A stretch of DNA of 64,000 nt, taken from positions 868,001 to 932,000 of the forward strand of contig NZ_BBYG01000008.1 in the NCBI RefSeq assembly GCF_001184025.1. The letters are read 5' to 3'. Below the pieces are notes generated by a model. The model ran no database searches. It was not told the DNA's origin and saw only the letters and a program-made list of their open reading frames with translations. A program made the position numbers and the translations under genes. Origin of the DNA: Streptomyces maremycinicus. GTDB taxonomy: Bacteria; Actinomycetota; Actinomycetes; Streptomycetales; Streptomycetaceae. Positions 9,423-17,819 of this stretch are shown here, one piece after another; the first letter of the stretch is position 1; the number at the start of each line of letters is the position of its first letter.

Positions 9423-10199
9423 GTGGACGCCGACATGCGCTCAGCCGCACACCCGAGCCCTGCCCGACTCGCCCCGGACCAGATCCCCGCTGGGCCTCCG
9501 AGTCCGGTGACGAGAGACGCCCGCCCCGCGGCGCACGGCGGCCTTCGAATACGGTCCATGGACCCTGACGACATCCCGTTCGTGGTCGCCGAGCACCTGA
9601 GGTACTTTCCGGACAGCTTCTTCGCCCGCCTCGGGCCGAAGTTCCTGACCGCGTACAACGGGACCTACCTCACCGGTCCGGACGCGCGCGCCTACATCGC
9701 GGAGATGGGCGGGCAGCCGGTGGGCTTCCTCATCGGTGCGACCGACCCGGCGGCGCACCGCCGCCATGTGCTGCGCGACTACGGGCGCGGACTGCTGTTC
9801 CGAGCCCTGGGCGGCCTGTGTCTGCGGCCCCGCCTCGCGCTGCACTTCCTGCGTACTCGGCTGGTGCGCTACGGCCGCAAGCTGATACCGAACCGGGCGG
9901 CCCGGCAGACTCCCGCCGTCGGTCACTCTGGCGTCACCGCTGTTCTGGACTACGTCGTCGTGGCCGAGCACGCCCGTTGCCGCGGCATAGGGGCTCGGTT
10001 GATCGCGCGGTTCGTGAAGGACGCCACCGACGTGGGCTGCGCGCGTGTCACTCTCGTCACCGCCGCCGAGGGCGGGGCCGGACCGTATTACGACCGGCTC
10101 GGCTGGCGGCGTCAGGGAGAGATCCGCACGCCCGAGGGCCGCCGCCTCCTCACGTACGACCTCCCGCTGAACGACGGCCCGACGCCAGAGCGACACTGA
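9423..10199 (+). CDS. GNAT-family N-acetyltransferase
   Basis: The 258-aa product is a GNAT-fold acyl-CoA N-acyltransferase of unknown substrate. After an unstructured 40-residue N-terminus, the domain runs from about residue 42 (LRIRSMDPDDIPFVVAEH) to 245. The acetyl-CoA pyrophosphate-binding loop is visible as RCRGIGARLIARF near residue 195, followed by YYDRLGWRRQGEI, the usual strand near the C-terminus. A long insertion (about residues 115-165) separates the two halves. The GTG at 9423 and the ATG at 9435 are both possible; neither has a clear ribosome-binding site, so the start is uncertain. An AT-rich promoter-like stretch with a CTAC/GTAG repeat lies just upstream. Confidence 0.82.
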   Translation: MDADMRSAAHPSPARLAPDQIPAGPPSPVTRDARPAAHGGLRIRSMDPDDIPFVVAEHLRYFPDSFFARLGPKFLTAYNGTYLTGPDARAYIAEMGGQPVGFLIGATDPAAHRRHVLRDYGRGLLFRALGGLCLRPRLALHFLRTRLVRYGRKLIPNRAARQTPAVGHSGVTAVLDYVVVAEHARCRGIGARLIARFVKDATDVGCARVTLVTAAEGGAGPYYDRLGWRRQGEIRTPEGRRLLTYDLPLNDGPTPERH

Positions 10200-10304
10200 G
10201 GCACCGGTCCTGGCCGACCAGTCCCGACCAATCAGACCATCCCCGTACCGGGATCGCGGCCGTGCCCGGCACGGGTGCCCCGGAAGCACTCCAGGAGATT
10301 TTGC

Positions 10305-11243
10305 TTGACCAGCCATGCACCGCAGACGGAGCGCATGCGCGACGCGGCCCACCTCCATCACCCGAGCAGGGACACGGCACTATCGGCCCGCGAGCGTGGT
10401 CGGCGCCGGAAGCTTGCCCTCGGCAGCCTTGCACTGCTTTCCGCGACGGCACTTCTGGCCGGCGGCTGCTCGTCTTCGTCGGCGTCGGGGGGCACCCCGT
10501 CCACGGCGGGTGCCGGCAGCTCCGACGGGACCTTGGCACGGCCCTCCGCGACTCCCAGCGCGATCCCCACCCCATCTCCCACCCCTTCCCCCACAGCGTC
10601 CCTGGACGCCGCGGTCAAAGTGATCACGGACGCCCAGTGGTCCCGCATGGTGGCGGCGGGGCTGTGGCGCAAGGGCTGTCCCGACGTCCGCGACCAGCTG
10701 CGCCGCGTGGAGATGAACTACGTGGGCTTCGACGGCGAGGTGCACCGCGGCGTCCTCGTGGTCAACGCCGATGTGACGGCCAGCGTCGTCCGCATCTTCA
10801 CGCGACTGTTCGAGGAAGGATTCCCCATCCGCCGTATGGAGCCGATGGAGGCCTACGACGGAGACCTGAACGTCAGCCTGCGCGCCGACAACACCTCCGC
10901 TTTCAACTGCCGTCGCCCCGACCAGATCAACGCCCCGTTCAGGGAGTCCCCGCACGCCAACGGACGCGCCATCGACATCAACCCGCTCGAGAACCCGTGG
11001 AAGGACCTGCGCAGCAAGCGCTGGTCGCCGAGCGCCAAGTTCGCCGCGCGCACCGAGGGGAAGGGCAAGATCCTCAAGGAGGGCCTGGTCTGGCGGGCGT
11101 TCATGGAGGAGGGCTGGGTCTGGCAGGACATCAAGGTGCCCGATTACATGCACTTCGACACCGGGTACCCGTCCAAGCCCTTCAAGGGCCCGTCGGCCAC
11201 CCCCTCCAGCTCCACGGCCGAGGAGTCAACCCCCGCGGCGTGA
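10305..11243 (+). CDS. M15-family peptidase lipoprotein
   Basis: This predicted surface lipoprotein has a VanY/M15-type D-alanyl-D-alanine or L,D-peptidase domain. The N-terminus has a lipobox (LLAGGC) preceded by Arg-rich and hydrophobic segments. A Ser/Thr/Pro linker follows. The catalytic domain occupies about the last 200 residues and shows the zinc-binding HANGRAIDIN motif, with the second His in YMHFDTGYP. The TTG at 10305 was chosen because AGGAG lies 7 bases upstream; GTG 10275 and ATG 10335 are in frame but less well supported. With the SLT, M23 and VanW genes it makes four wall-active proteins in 9 kb. Confidence 0.87.
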   Translation: MTSHAPQTERMRDAAHLHHPSRDTALSARERGRRRKLALGSLALLSATALLAGGCSSSSASGGTPSTAGAGSSDGTLARPSATPSAIPTPSPTPSPTASLDAAVKVITDAQWSRMVAAGLWRKGCPDVRDQLRRVEMNYVGFDGEVHRGVLVVNADVTASVVRIFTRLFEEGFPIRRMEPMEAYDGDLNVSLRADNTSAFNCRRPDQINAPFRESPHANGRAIDINPLENPWKDLRSKRWSPSAKFAARTEGKGKILKEGLVWRAFMEEGWVWQDIKVPDYMHFDTGYPSKPFKGPSATPSSSTAEESTPAA

Positions 11244-11480
11244 GTGGGGGAGACCGGTCGGCGGCGTGAGGGCGTACGCCCCGGACGCCGCCGACGTTGC
11301 CGTCCGTACCCGCTGGGCCGTGACGCGGGCTGCGCCGACCGTTGGACCTGGTCGGGCCTGCCAGCGGGTTGTCACTCAGAGACGACACAGTCAACGACCT
11401 TGTCGATCAGCGCTCGACGGAGGCTCCTGGGCGCGGGTCGTTGGCGTCCGTCACGTCCCGCGCCGCCACAGTCGTATACC

Positions 11481-12137
11481 TCATGAGGAGGTCAGCCCGC
11501 CGGCGCAGGTGGCGCCCGGCTCGGGAGTTTGCGCGCCCTGGACGTACTTGGTGAGGAACTGCTCGACCCTGGGGTCGGACGCCTTGCTGACGCTGAGCTG
11601 GCGGCCCCAGGCCGACAGCGTGATCGTTCCTGACTGGTCCTCGTCCGGACTCATCAGGGTGTAGGGCGTCTTGGAGACCTTGTCGCTCAGCGCCTTGATG
11701 TCGGCGTCGGTGGCCTTGTCGTTGTACGTCACCCAGACCGCGCCGTGCTCGAGGGAGTGGACGGCGTTCTCGTTGGCGATGGCCTTGGTGTAGACGGTGC
11801 CGTCGCAGGTCATCCACGCCTTGTTGTGGTCGCCGCCGACGGGCGGCTTCGTCGAGTAGTCGACGGTGCCCTGGACATGTTTCTGCGTGAGCTTCTTCGC
11901 GTCCCAGGTCTTCTCGCCGCTTACGGGCTTCTTCGCTGCGGCGGCCTTCTGGTCCTCCTTCTCGTTGGCGCTGTTGATGGCGTACGCGCCCCAGCCGACC
12001 AGCCCGGCGACAATGACCGTGCTGAGTGTGATGGTGATGATCCGGTTTCGGCGATCGCGGGCCTGTTCGGCGCGGCGCATCTCCTCTACCTTGGCCCGCC
12101 GTGCCTCGGCGGTCGCCTTCTTGCTGGACTTGCTCAT
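11481..12137 (-). CDS. DUF3105 membrane-anchored protein
   Basis: The 218-aa product has a charged cytoplasmic N-terminus, one transmembrane helix at about residues 33-55 and an exported DUF3105 domain. Conserved family pieces are TKPPVGGDHN, MTCDGTVYT and AVHSLEHGAVWVTY. DUF3105 has no proven function. In Streptomyces it commonly sits beside DUF305 and copper-handling genes, as here. ATG 12137 has GAGGAAC upstream. The region 11244-11480 holds no gene. Confidence 0.88.
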   Translation of the reverse strand: MSKSSKKATAEARRAKVEEMRRAEQARDRRNRIITITLSTVIVAGLVGWGAYAINSANEKEDQKAAAAKKPVSGEKTWDAKKLTQKHVQGTVDYSTKPPVGGDHNKAWMTCDGTVYTKAIANENAVHSLEHGAVWVTYNDKATDADIKALSDKVSKTPYTLMSPDEDQSGTITLSAWGRQLSVSKASDPRVEQFLTKYVQGAQTPEPGATCAGGLTSS

Positions 12138-12254
12138 GGCTGTGTGTTCCTCGTCTCCGCCGCGCGGTGTCGTCGGGCGGCGGTGGGTGCAGGTGCGTTG
12201 GATGGCGAAAGTCGGCTGGCCGTGCGCGCGGGCGCACGGTGCCGTGGCATCCGT

Positions 12255-12689
12255 CTAGGTCCGTTGCACCTGGAGGACGTGGAGATCGGGAGCGCGGCAG
12301 GTCGGCGCGGGGTCGGCGAAGCGTGACGGGGTGTCCAGCTGCTTCGGGATGTCCGGCATACGGGGCAGGACCGCTGGGAGGGGTTGGGCGGGAGCGGCGG
12401 GCACGGCTCGTACGCCGTCGGCAGCCGGGCTGCAGCACACGTCGTCGGGAAGGCAGCCGGACGGGTGTGAGGCTGTCGTCGCGTGGTGTTCGACTGGGGT
12501 GCCGGTTGGGATCGCCGTGGCGGACATAGAGGTCGTAGAGGCGGTGACCGGGGCGTCGCTCTGGCCGTGGGCCAGGAACCCCAGGCAGATCACCAGTGCG
12601 GCGAGCAGCACGGCCAGAGCAGGGCAGAGCGCCGCGATCCGTGTGGTCCACTGCGTTCCGCGGGCCGTGTGCTGTCTCCGGCTCCCCAT
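12255..12689 (-). CDS. Small secreted/membrane protein (DUF6153-like)
   Basis: The 144-aa product has one hydrophobic segment (IAALCPALAVLLAALVICLGFLA region, about residues 16-40). A Ser/Thr-rich stretch with HH and a Cys-containing patch (GCLPDDVCCSP) follows, then a Pro-rich tail ending HVLQVQRT. The general layout and the L-x-V-x-R-T terminus recall DUF6153 proteins found with copper genes in Streptomyces; a second protein of similar layout lies at 18179. The ATG at 12689 has no obvious ribosome-binding site and follows a TAATAT-like box, so it may be leaderless. Function is unknown. Confidence 0.6.
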   Translation of the reverse strand: MGSRRQHTARGTQWTTRIAALCPALAVLLAALVICLGFLAHGQSDAPVTASTTSMSATAIPTGTPVEHHATTASHPSGCLPDDVCCSPAADGVRAVPAAPAQPLPAVLPRMPDIPKQLDTPSRFADPAPTCRAPDLHVLQVQRT

Positions 12690-12744
12690 CACAGTTGATA
12701 TTAGGCAGGTCCTGCGGGCGAGCCGACGGTTTTGCCCCGGGGGC

Positions 12745-14679
12745 TCAGTGGTCATGGCCGTCCTCGTCCGTCTCTGGGTAGACGAAGGTGCGGGTGACGA
12801 GGTGGTTGGGGGCGGTCAGGGTTTCGTGGAGGATGCGGCCAGTCTCGTCGAGGGTGAGGTCGAGCTGGGTGTGCTCGGCGGGGTAGGCGAGGGCCAGGCG
12901 GCGGTGGCCGTTCTCGTCCGGCAGGCGGGTGATCACGGGGGCGGTGCCGCTGCCGTACGGTTCGGAGGCGAGGAACTCCGTGCCCGTTATGGGGAGTTGC
13001 TTGAGGTCGCCGAGACCGCGCGCGGTGTTGCTGGTGACCAGCTCGTGGAGGGTGAAGCGAGGGGTCTTCTTCATGGCGGCGACCGTCTCGCCCAGCAGGG
13101 CCGTGTCCGGGCGGGGCGGCCAGGTGACGGCGAGGCCCGCGCGGCCGCCGGCCCATTCCTCACCCGCTGACGCCGTGAGGGTGAGGCGGCTGGTGCCCAC
13201 GCGCCAGGTGACCGGGGTGTAGAAGCAGCCGGTGCCGCAGCCGCGAAGCTTCAGGGCCCGGCGGGTGCCGCGCGGGTCGGCGAGGGTGGCCTTCAGGCCG
13301 TACGACTGCTTCTCATTGCCGCCGATCTGGGGCGCGGTGAGGTCGATGACGAGCCGGCCGGTCGCGGCGCGGGCGCTGATGCCGATCTCCCCGGCGCGGG
13401 TGCCGGCGGGCACGACCGGGCCGTCGAGCGGCGGGGCGAAGGGGAGGGAGCGGTTGGCGTCGGCGGGGACGGACAGCACGGTGAGTGTGGCGGAGAACGC
13501 GAGGACGACGGCGAGCACGCCGGTCTCGGCCCGAGCCGGGCGCTGGGGTGACCCCGCCCCGGTGCGGCGCAGGCGACGGCGAGCGGCGAGGGCCAGACCC
13601 CCGACCACCGTGATCAGGGCGATCTTGACGAGCAGGACCTGCCCGTACGTGGTGGTGGCGAGGTCGCGGAGCGGGACGAGGAGCAGCGCGGAGATCAGCC
13701 CGGTGACGACGACGGCGGCGAACAGCCAGGCGGCGAGCCGTGCGTAGGAGAACAGCAGGGCGCGGACGGGGGAGCGTTCGCCGCGCCACGCGGCCAGGGT
13801 GTGCAGCACGTGCAGCAGCGTTCCGGTCCACAGGACGGCGGCCGTGAGGTGTACGAACGTGAGCACCGGGCCCGCGACGGCTTGCTCGGCCTGCGGGTGG
13901 GCGCGCAGAGCCTCGGCGACCAGGACGGCGGTGAGCGGGACAACCGCCCAGGTGCGGCGGCGTACCAGCACCGCCAGGGCGACGAGAGCGAAGCCCGCGA
14001 CTTCGACCAGGGACAGGACTCCGGGCCTGGTGCCGGTCAGGGAGGAGAACGAGCCGTCCCCGAGTTGCAGGGCGGCCAGTATGAGTGCGGCGGTGGCGCC
14101 GATGAGCGAGGCAGGCAGGGCCCAGGAGCGTGGGCGCCGGGTCGGGGTGTCGGGGACGCGGGCGGTGAGGCGTCGGCCGGCCGCCTCACCAAGCATGACG
14201 GCGAGGGCCGCGAACAACAGCCAGCGCAGGATCGTGGTGGGGGTGGCGTCCTTGGCAGCGGTGGTCTGGCCGGAGGCGAGGGCGATGGTGCGAGGGCCGA
14301 CGGCGAAGCGGTAGCTCCCGGTCATGACGTCGCCGTCGCGGGCGGTGACCTGCCAGTTGATGGCGCGCACGCCCTCGGCAAGGGGGGAGCGGACGGGGAC
14401 GGTGACCTCTTGGTTGCCCTGGCTGAGCGTGGCGGTGCCCAGGCGGGCCGAGGGCTCGACGCGTACGGAGGTTCCGCTCAGGCTGACCGGCTGGTCGAAG
14501 ACCAGGACGAGCGACTTCGGCGAGTCGGCCACCGTCGCGTCCGCGGCCGGGCTGGTGAACAGCAGGGTGGCGTGCGCGGACGCGGGCGCGGCGGTGCCAA
14601 GCAGCAGGACCAGGACGAGCGAGACGAGCGGGACGATCGTGACGACGGAGCGCCGGACCGTTGGTACGGAAGAGGTCAC
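12745..14679 (-). CDS. CopC-CopD fusion copper-resistance membrane protein
   Basis: The 644-aa product combines a signal peptide, a periplasmic-type CopC domain and a CopD membrane domain. CopC starts right after the signal cleavage with AHATLLFTSPAADATV, whose first His is the usual copper ligand. A group of about eight transmembrane helices covers roughly residues 145-420, with HLTAAVLWTGTLLHVLHTL typical of CopD. About 200 exported residues follow, ending in a His-rich EDGHDH tail. CopC/CopD proteins bind copper outside the membrane and move or sense it. The GTG at 14679 overlaps the stop of the upstream gene as GTGA, so translation should be coupled. Confidence 0.9.
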   Translation of the reverse strand: MTSSVPTVRRSVVTIVPLVSLVLVLLLGTAAPASAHATLLFTSPAADATVADSPKSLVLVFDQPVSLSGTSVRVEPSARLGTATLSQGNQEVTVPVRSPLAEGVRAINWQVTARDGDVMTGSYRFAVGPRTIALASGQTTAAKDATPTTILRWLLFAALAVMLGEAAGRRLTARVPDTPTRRPRSWALPASLIGATAALILAALQLGDGSFSSLTGTRPGVLSLVEVAGFALVALAVLVRRRTWAVVPLTAVLVAEALRAHPQAEQAVAGPVLTFVHLTAAVLWTGTLLHVLHTLAAWRGERSPVRALLFSYARLAAWLFAAVVVTGLISALLLVPLRDLATTTYGQVLLVKIALITVVGGLALAARRRLRRTGAGSPQRPARAETGVLAVVLAFSATLTVLSVPADANRSLPFAPPLDGPVVPAGTRAGEIGISARAATGRLVIDLTAPQIGGNEKQSYGLKATLADPRGTRRALKLRGCGTGCFYTPVTWRVGTSRLTLTASAGEEWAGGRAGLAVTWPPRPDTALLGETVAAMKKTPRFTLHELVTSNTARGLGDLKQLPITGTEFLASEPYGSGTAPVITRLPDENGHRRLALAYPAEHTQLDLTLDETGRILHETLTAPNHLVTRTFVYPETDEDGHDH

Positions 14680-14909
14680 TTGTCGAGGATCTCCGGTCCC
14701 TTGGAGGGGGCGGCAGGCGGGGCGGCCTGTTCGCGCAGTTGCCGCACTTCCTCGCGGGCGCGCCGCAGCTCTTCCTGGAGCTCGGGATCGTCCGCGCCGG
14801 CCTGAGCGGCGTGGCAGGCGCGGTCCTTGGCCATGGGGCGTATACAGCACCACCAGGTGAGAGCTGCGGCGAGTGCGGTCGCCACCAGCGGGAGCCAGAC
14901 GCCCGTCAT
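14676..14909 (-). CDS. Small membrane protein in the copCD operon
   Basis: The 77-aa protein begins with a single transmembrane helix (VWLPLVATALAAALTWWCC) followed by a charged amphipathic helix (ELQEELRRAREEVRQLREQ) and a Pro/Ala tail. The ATG overlaps the stop of the upstream 68-aa gene as ATGA, and its own stop overlaps the start of copCD as GTGA. Such coupling implies fixed stoichiometry with CopCD. The function is unknown. Confidence 0.75.
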   Translation of the reverse strand: MTGVWLPLVATALAAALTWWCCIRPMAKDRACHAAQAGADDPELQEELRRAREEVRQLREQAAPPAAPSKGPEILDK

Positions 14910-15112
14910 GCCGGGCGGTCCTGCGGGGTGGTTTCCCGGGACGCCTGCTCGCTGCGCAGGGCGTCGATCTCCTTGCGCAGGCGGGTCAGCTCCTGTCGGT
15001 CCGCAGTGGGGCCGGCCTGGGCGCCGTGCTTGGGGCGCATCATGAACCACATCATCAGGCCCATACCGACTGGGCAGGCGAGCACGGGGAGGAGGTAGAG
15101 CAGGTTTTCCAT
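14906..15112 (-). CDS. Small membrane protein, first gene of the copCD operon
   Basis: The 68-aa protein has one membrane helix (LLYLLPVLACPVGMGLMMWF) rich in Met and Cys, residues that often bind Cu(I). A short coiled coil (RQELTRLRKEIDALRSEQ) follows. The layout matches the next gene, so the two may pair. AAGGAG lies 7 bases before the ATG. A palindrome at 15396-15422 lies about 280 bp upstream and may control this operon. Confidence 0.75.
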   Translation of the reverse strand: MENLLYLLPVLACPVGMGLMMWFMMRPKHGAQAGPTADRQELTRLRKEIDALRSEQASRETTPQDRPA

Positions 15113-15395
15113 GGCGCGACTCCTTGTCCGTTCAGGTCTGGGGGAGGCGGTTCAGCTCACGTCGTAGCGGGCGGGCGGCAACGCACCCGTCCGCGATGAG
15201 CCGGTCGTCGCCGAGGAGGCCGGGTGCGAACAACAGCCGATGGGCGGCGGAAGCCGGTGGCCAAAGACGTGGGCACATCACGGCCACGCGGCAGGACGCG
15301 AGCAGCGCGCCGCGACGTTTCCGAGGTACGACGCCAGCAGCGTCGTACCGAACAGAAGCTCTCCCATGCGGACGACGCCTTCCGTATTTACCCGT

Positions 15396-15422
15396 GACCT
15401 TAGCTCCTAAGGAGGTTAGGTC
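15396..15422. promoter_or_regulatory. Palindromic operator candidate, copCD operon
   Basis: A 27-bp imperfect palindrome has outer arms GACCT/AGGTC and a perfect core CTCCTAAGGAG. The same core, with TTGGG on the right, recurs at 17571-17590 before the methyltransferase gene. A BlaI/MecI/CopY-type repressor is encoded 1 kb away and is the natural candidate for binding; a CsoR-type regulator is an alternative. The 15113-15485 interval holds no gene. Confidence 0.55.
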
Positions 15423-15485
15423 AATGTGAATGGCGGCGTCCAGCCGGGAGCGTGCAGTGCCCCTCGACCGGGGTTGCGGGGAGGG

Positions 15486-16463
15486 TCAGCGCATGGTCGT
15501 GACCTGGGCGGCCGGGGTGCCGTCCGGGCAGTAGTTCAGCTGGGTCGCGGCCGCCGCAGGGCCGCCGACGACCAGCAGCGGCACGGCGAGCGCGACTGCC
15601 GCTGTCAGTGAACCGGCCACGATGCGTGTGCGGCTGAGCGGGCGGTGCGGCTCGATGAGGCGGCGTACCCGGCGGGCGGCGGTCGAGCCGCTTGCCGAGA
15701 GGGCCACGGCCGGGGCGCGCCCGCCGGCGACCGCGAGGAGGGCGGCCGCGGTGGTCAGCCGCCCGGAGCGGGCAGCCGCGACATCGTCGGCGCGCATCTC
15801 CACCAGCCGCGCGATCTCCGCCTCGGCGATACGGAACAGAGGGATGCGCGGGAAGGCATTGGCCAGCACCTGCGCCCAGGCCAGTACGGCGTCGTGCCGC
15901 TCGGCCTGGTGGGCGCGCTCATGGGCGAGAACGGCTTCGAGCTGGTCGTCGTCGAGGGCGCGCAGGGCTCCGGTGGTGATCACGGTGCGGCGGTGGCGCC
16001 CGGGCAGGCAGTACGCGGCGGGCTCGTCGTGATCGAGGACGACCACGCCACGGGCCGTGTCCGGCCGCCCGACCATGTCGAGGACTTCGCGGTGCTCGCG
16101 CCGCTCGCGGCGGATCCGCACGATCGCCTGCCCGGCGCACCAGAGAGTGCGTCCCAGCACCGCGAGGGCGAGCACGGCTCCGGCCGCGCCAGCAGCCGCA
16201 CCGCCCGGCGAGGCGTACTGCTCGGTCAGCGCCATCACGCACGCCTGCAGCAGCTCGGCGAGGTCGGCGCTGACGCGGACCGTGGGCACGGTCAGGGCGA
16301 GACCGGCCAGGACAGCGGCGGTGAGCGCCGAGGCGCCGAGCGCCTGCCAGACCACGATGCCCAGCCGGGGCGCCCGCTCGGCCCAGTGCGCACCGCGCAG
16401 CAGCCGCGGCGCCAGGGTGCTGAGTAGGGCTGCGTACGCGAACAGGACGGCGGCGACGATCAC
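15486..16463 (-). CDS. M56 (BlaR1-like) membrane metallopeptidase
   Basis: The 325-aa integral membrane zinc peptidase has helices at about residues 2-20, 36-60, 85-110, 185-205 and 285-310. The HExxH zinc motif is H181-E182-R-A-H185 (LAHERAHQAERHD). Unlike BlaR1 of staphylococci it has no penicillin-binding sensor domain. M56 proteins cleave the BlaI-type repressor encoded beside them after a membrane signal. The GTG start overlaps the blaI-like stop as GTGA, so the pair is translated together. Its placement among copper genes suggests, but does not prove, a metal or oxidative signal. Confidence 0.9.
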   Translation of the reverse strand: MIVAAVLFAYAALLSTLAPRLLRGAHWAERAPRLGIVVWQALGASALTAAVLAGLALTVPTVRVSADLAELLQACVMALTEQYASPGGAAAGAAGAVLALAVLGRTLWCAGQAIVRIRRERREHREVLDMVGRPDTARGVVVLDHDEPAAYCLPGRHRRTVITTGALRALDDDQLEAVLAHERAHQAERHDAVLAWAQVLANAFPRIPLFRIAEAEIARLVEMRADDVAAARSGRLTTAAALLAVAGGRAPAVALSASGSTAARRVRRLIEPHRPLSRTRIVAGSLTAAVALAVPLLVVGGPAAAATQLNYCPDGTPAAQVTTMR

Positions 16464-16840
16464 TTCGGCGCCTCCCTGGCTTCGCGGGCCACCGCCTGGC
16501 CGAGCAGGCGGTGCAGTTCCTCGGCCTCGCCGGGCTGCATCTGCTGCACGAAGCGGGCCAGCGTCGCGGTACGGTCCTCGGCCACGGCGAGTGCCTCGCC
16601 CATCAGGCCGGCGACGTACTCTTCGCGGCTCGTGGTGGCGCCGTACCTGTAGGCCCGGCCGTCCTTCTTCTTCGACAGCCAGCCCTTGCGGTGGAGAATT
16701 TCGGTGACCGTGTGGACGGTGTTGTAGGCGGGCTCGGGGTCCCGGTCGAGGTGTTCGAGGATCTCGCGGACGCGCAGCGGTTGGCCCGCGGCCCACACCG
16801 CGTCCATGATCGCGGCCTCAAGTTCGCCGAACTGCGCCAT
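16460..16840 (-). CDS. BlaI/MecI/CopY-family repressor
   Basis: The 126-aa product has the winged-helix domain of the BlaI family (about residues 1-75: FGELEAAIMDAVWAAGQPL, VREILEHL, AYNTVHTVTEILHRKGWL). A dimerisation tail follows, including ARFVQQMQPGEAEELHRLL. BlaI proteins dimerise on palindromic operators and are inactivated by an M56 peptidase, here the next gene. ATG 16840 has GGAGGAGGA upstream; the longer reading frame has no better start. A weak palindrome (CCTAAGCGGCCTAGG, about 16876-16890) just upstream could be an autoregulatory site. Confidence 0.92.
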   Translation of the reverse strand: MAQFGELEAAIMDAVWAAGQPLRVREILEHLDRDPEPAYNTVHTVTEILHRKGWLSKKKDGRAYRYGATTSREEYVAGLMGEALAVAEDRTATLARFVQQMQPGEAEELHRLLGQAVAREAREAPK

Positions 16841-16886
16841 GCGTCCTCCTCCCGGACCGGAAGGCCCTGCAGACATCCTAAGCGGC

Positions 16887-17525
16887 CTAGGTGGACGGCC
16901 GGGCGGTGCCGATGATCGACGGGGAGGCGGGGTTGGCCCGGCCGTTGATCAGGAAGTAGAAGCGGCGGATGTCCTTCACGGTGAAGCCCGCCTCCTGGAT
17001 GGCACGTTCGGTGTCGCGGGTGAGGTGGCAGCCGCCGCCGGGCAGCCGCCACAGCGGGGCCAGGACCTGCTGGACCCGCCGGAAGCCGGGCCGCTCGGAG
17101 CGTACGTGCTCGTAGAAGCGCAGCTCACCGCCCGGCTTCAGCACCCGCCGGGCCTCGGCCAGCGCACCGGGCACGTCCGCGATGGTGCACAGCACCAGCG
17201 AGCACACCGCCACGTCGAAGCCGTCGTCCTCCAGCGGCAGCTCCTCCGCCAGCCCGGCCACCACCTCCACCGGCACGGGTGCCTCCGTCGCCGCCTTCTC
17301 GGCTAGCGCCCGCAGCCTCGGCTCCGGCTCCACCGCCATGACCTGAGTCACTTCAGGCTGATAATGCCGGAAGTTCGAGCCCGTACCCGCCCCGATCTCC
17401 ACCACCCGCCCACGCACGCCCGCCAGCATCTCCTGGCGGTGCTCGATCGAGCCGTGCGCGTCGGCGAAGGCGGCGATGCGCGGATAGACACGGGCGAAGA
17501 CCGGATGCGACAACGCTTTGGCCAT
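16887..17525 (-). CDS. Class I SAM-dependent methyltransferase
   Basis: The 212-aa product has the Rossmann methyltransferase core: VVEIGAGTGSNF (SAM motif I, near residue 42), AVEPEPRLRAL (acidic end of strand 2) and DVAVCSLVLCTI followed by EARRVLKPGGELRFYEHV. The pattern resembles METTL7-type and ubiquinone/menaquinone-type enzymes; the substrate is unknown. AAGGAGGACGTC precedes ATG 17525. A palindrome 40-65 bp upstream shares its core with the one before the copCD operon, so both may answer to the same regulator. Confidence 0.85.
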   Translation of the reverse strand: MAKALSHPVFARVYPRIAAFADAHGSIEHRQEMLAGVRGRVVEIGAGTGSNFRHYQPEVTQVMAVEPEPRLRALAEKAATEAPVPVEVVAGLAEELPLEDDGFDVAVCSLVLCTIADVPGALAEARRVLKPGGELRFYEHVRSERPGFRRVQQVLAPLWRLPGGGCHLTRDTERAIQEAGFTVKDIRRFYFLINGRANPASPSIIGTARPST

Positions 17526-17564
17526 GACGTCCTCCTTGGTGGCGGTGGAGGCAGGCACCCCCCT

Positions 17565-17590
17565 GACCCTTCTCCTAAGGAGGTTGGGAG
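17565..17590. promoter_or_regulatory. Palindromic operator candidate, methyltransferase gene
   Basis: The core CTCCTAAGGAG with flanking GACCC on the left and TTGGG on the right repeats the element at 15396-15422. It lies 40 bp upstream of the methyltransferase start, a normal operator position. On the plus strand the core also resembles a ribosome-binding site (AAGGAGG) followed by an ATG at 17592, but that frame gives no recognisable protein. Confidence 0.5.
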
Positions 17591-17819
17591 TATGTTCGCT
17601 CGGGTGGTCCGACGGGGCGCGCGTTCCTCTTCCACCCTGCCCTGGAGGCCGTCCTTGAGCCAAGGCGTATCCGACCTCGTCTCCAGCGGCCCGCTGCTGC
17701 CGGCGGCGCCGCTCGTTCTCCTCGGGGGGCGGGGTGTCGTTCTTCTTCACCGTGCTGTCTGCCGTTTGTACCCGGCTACGTCGCGTACGCGACCGGCATA
17801 TCAGCGGCCGACGTACAGG

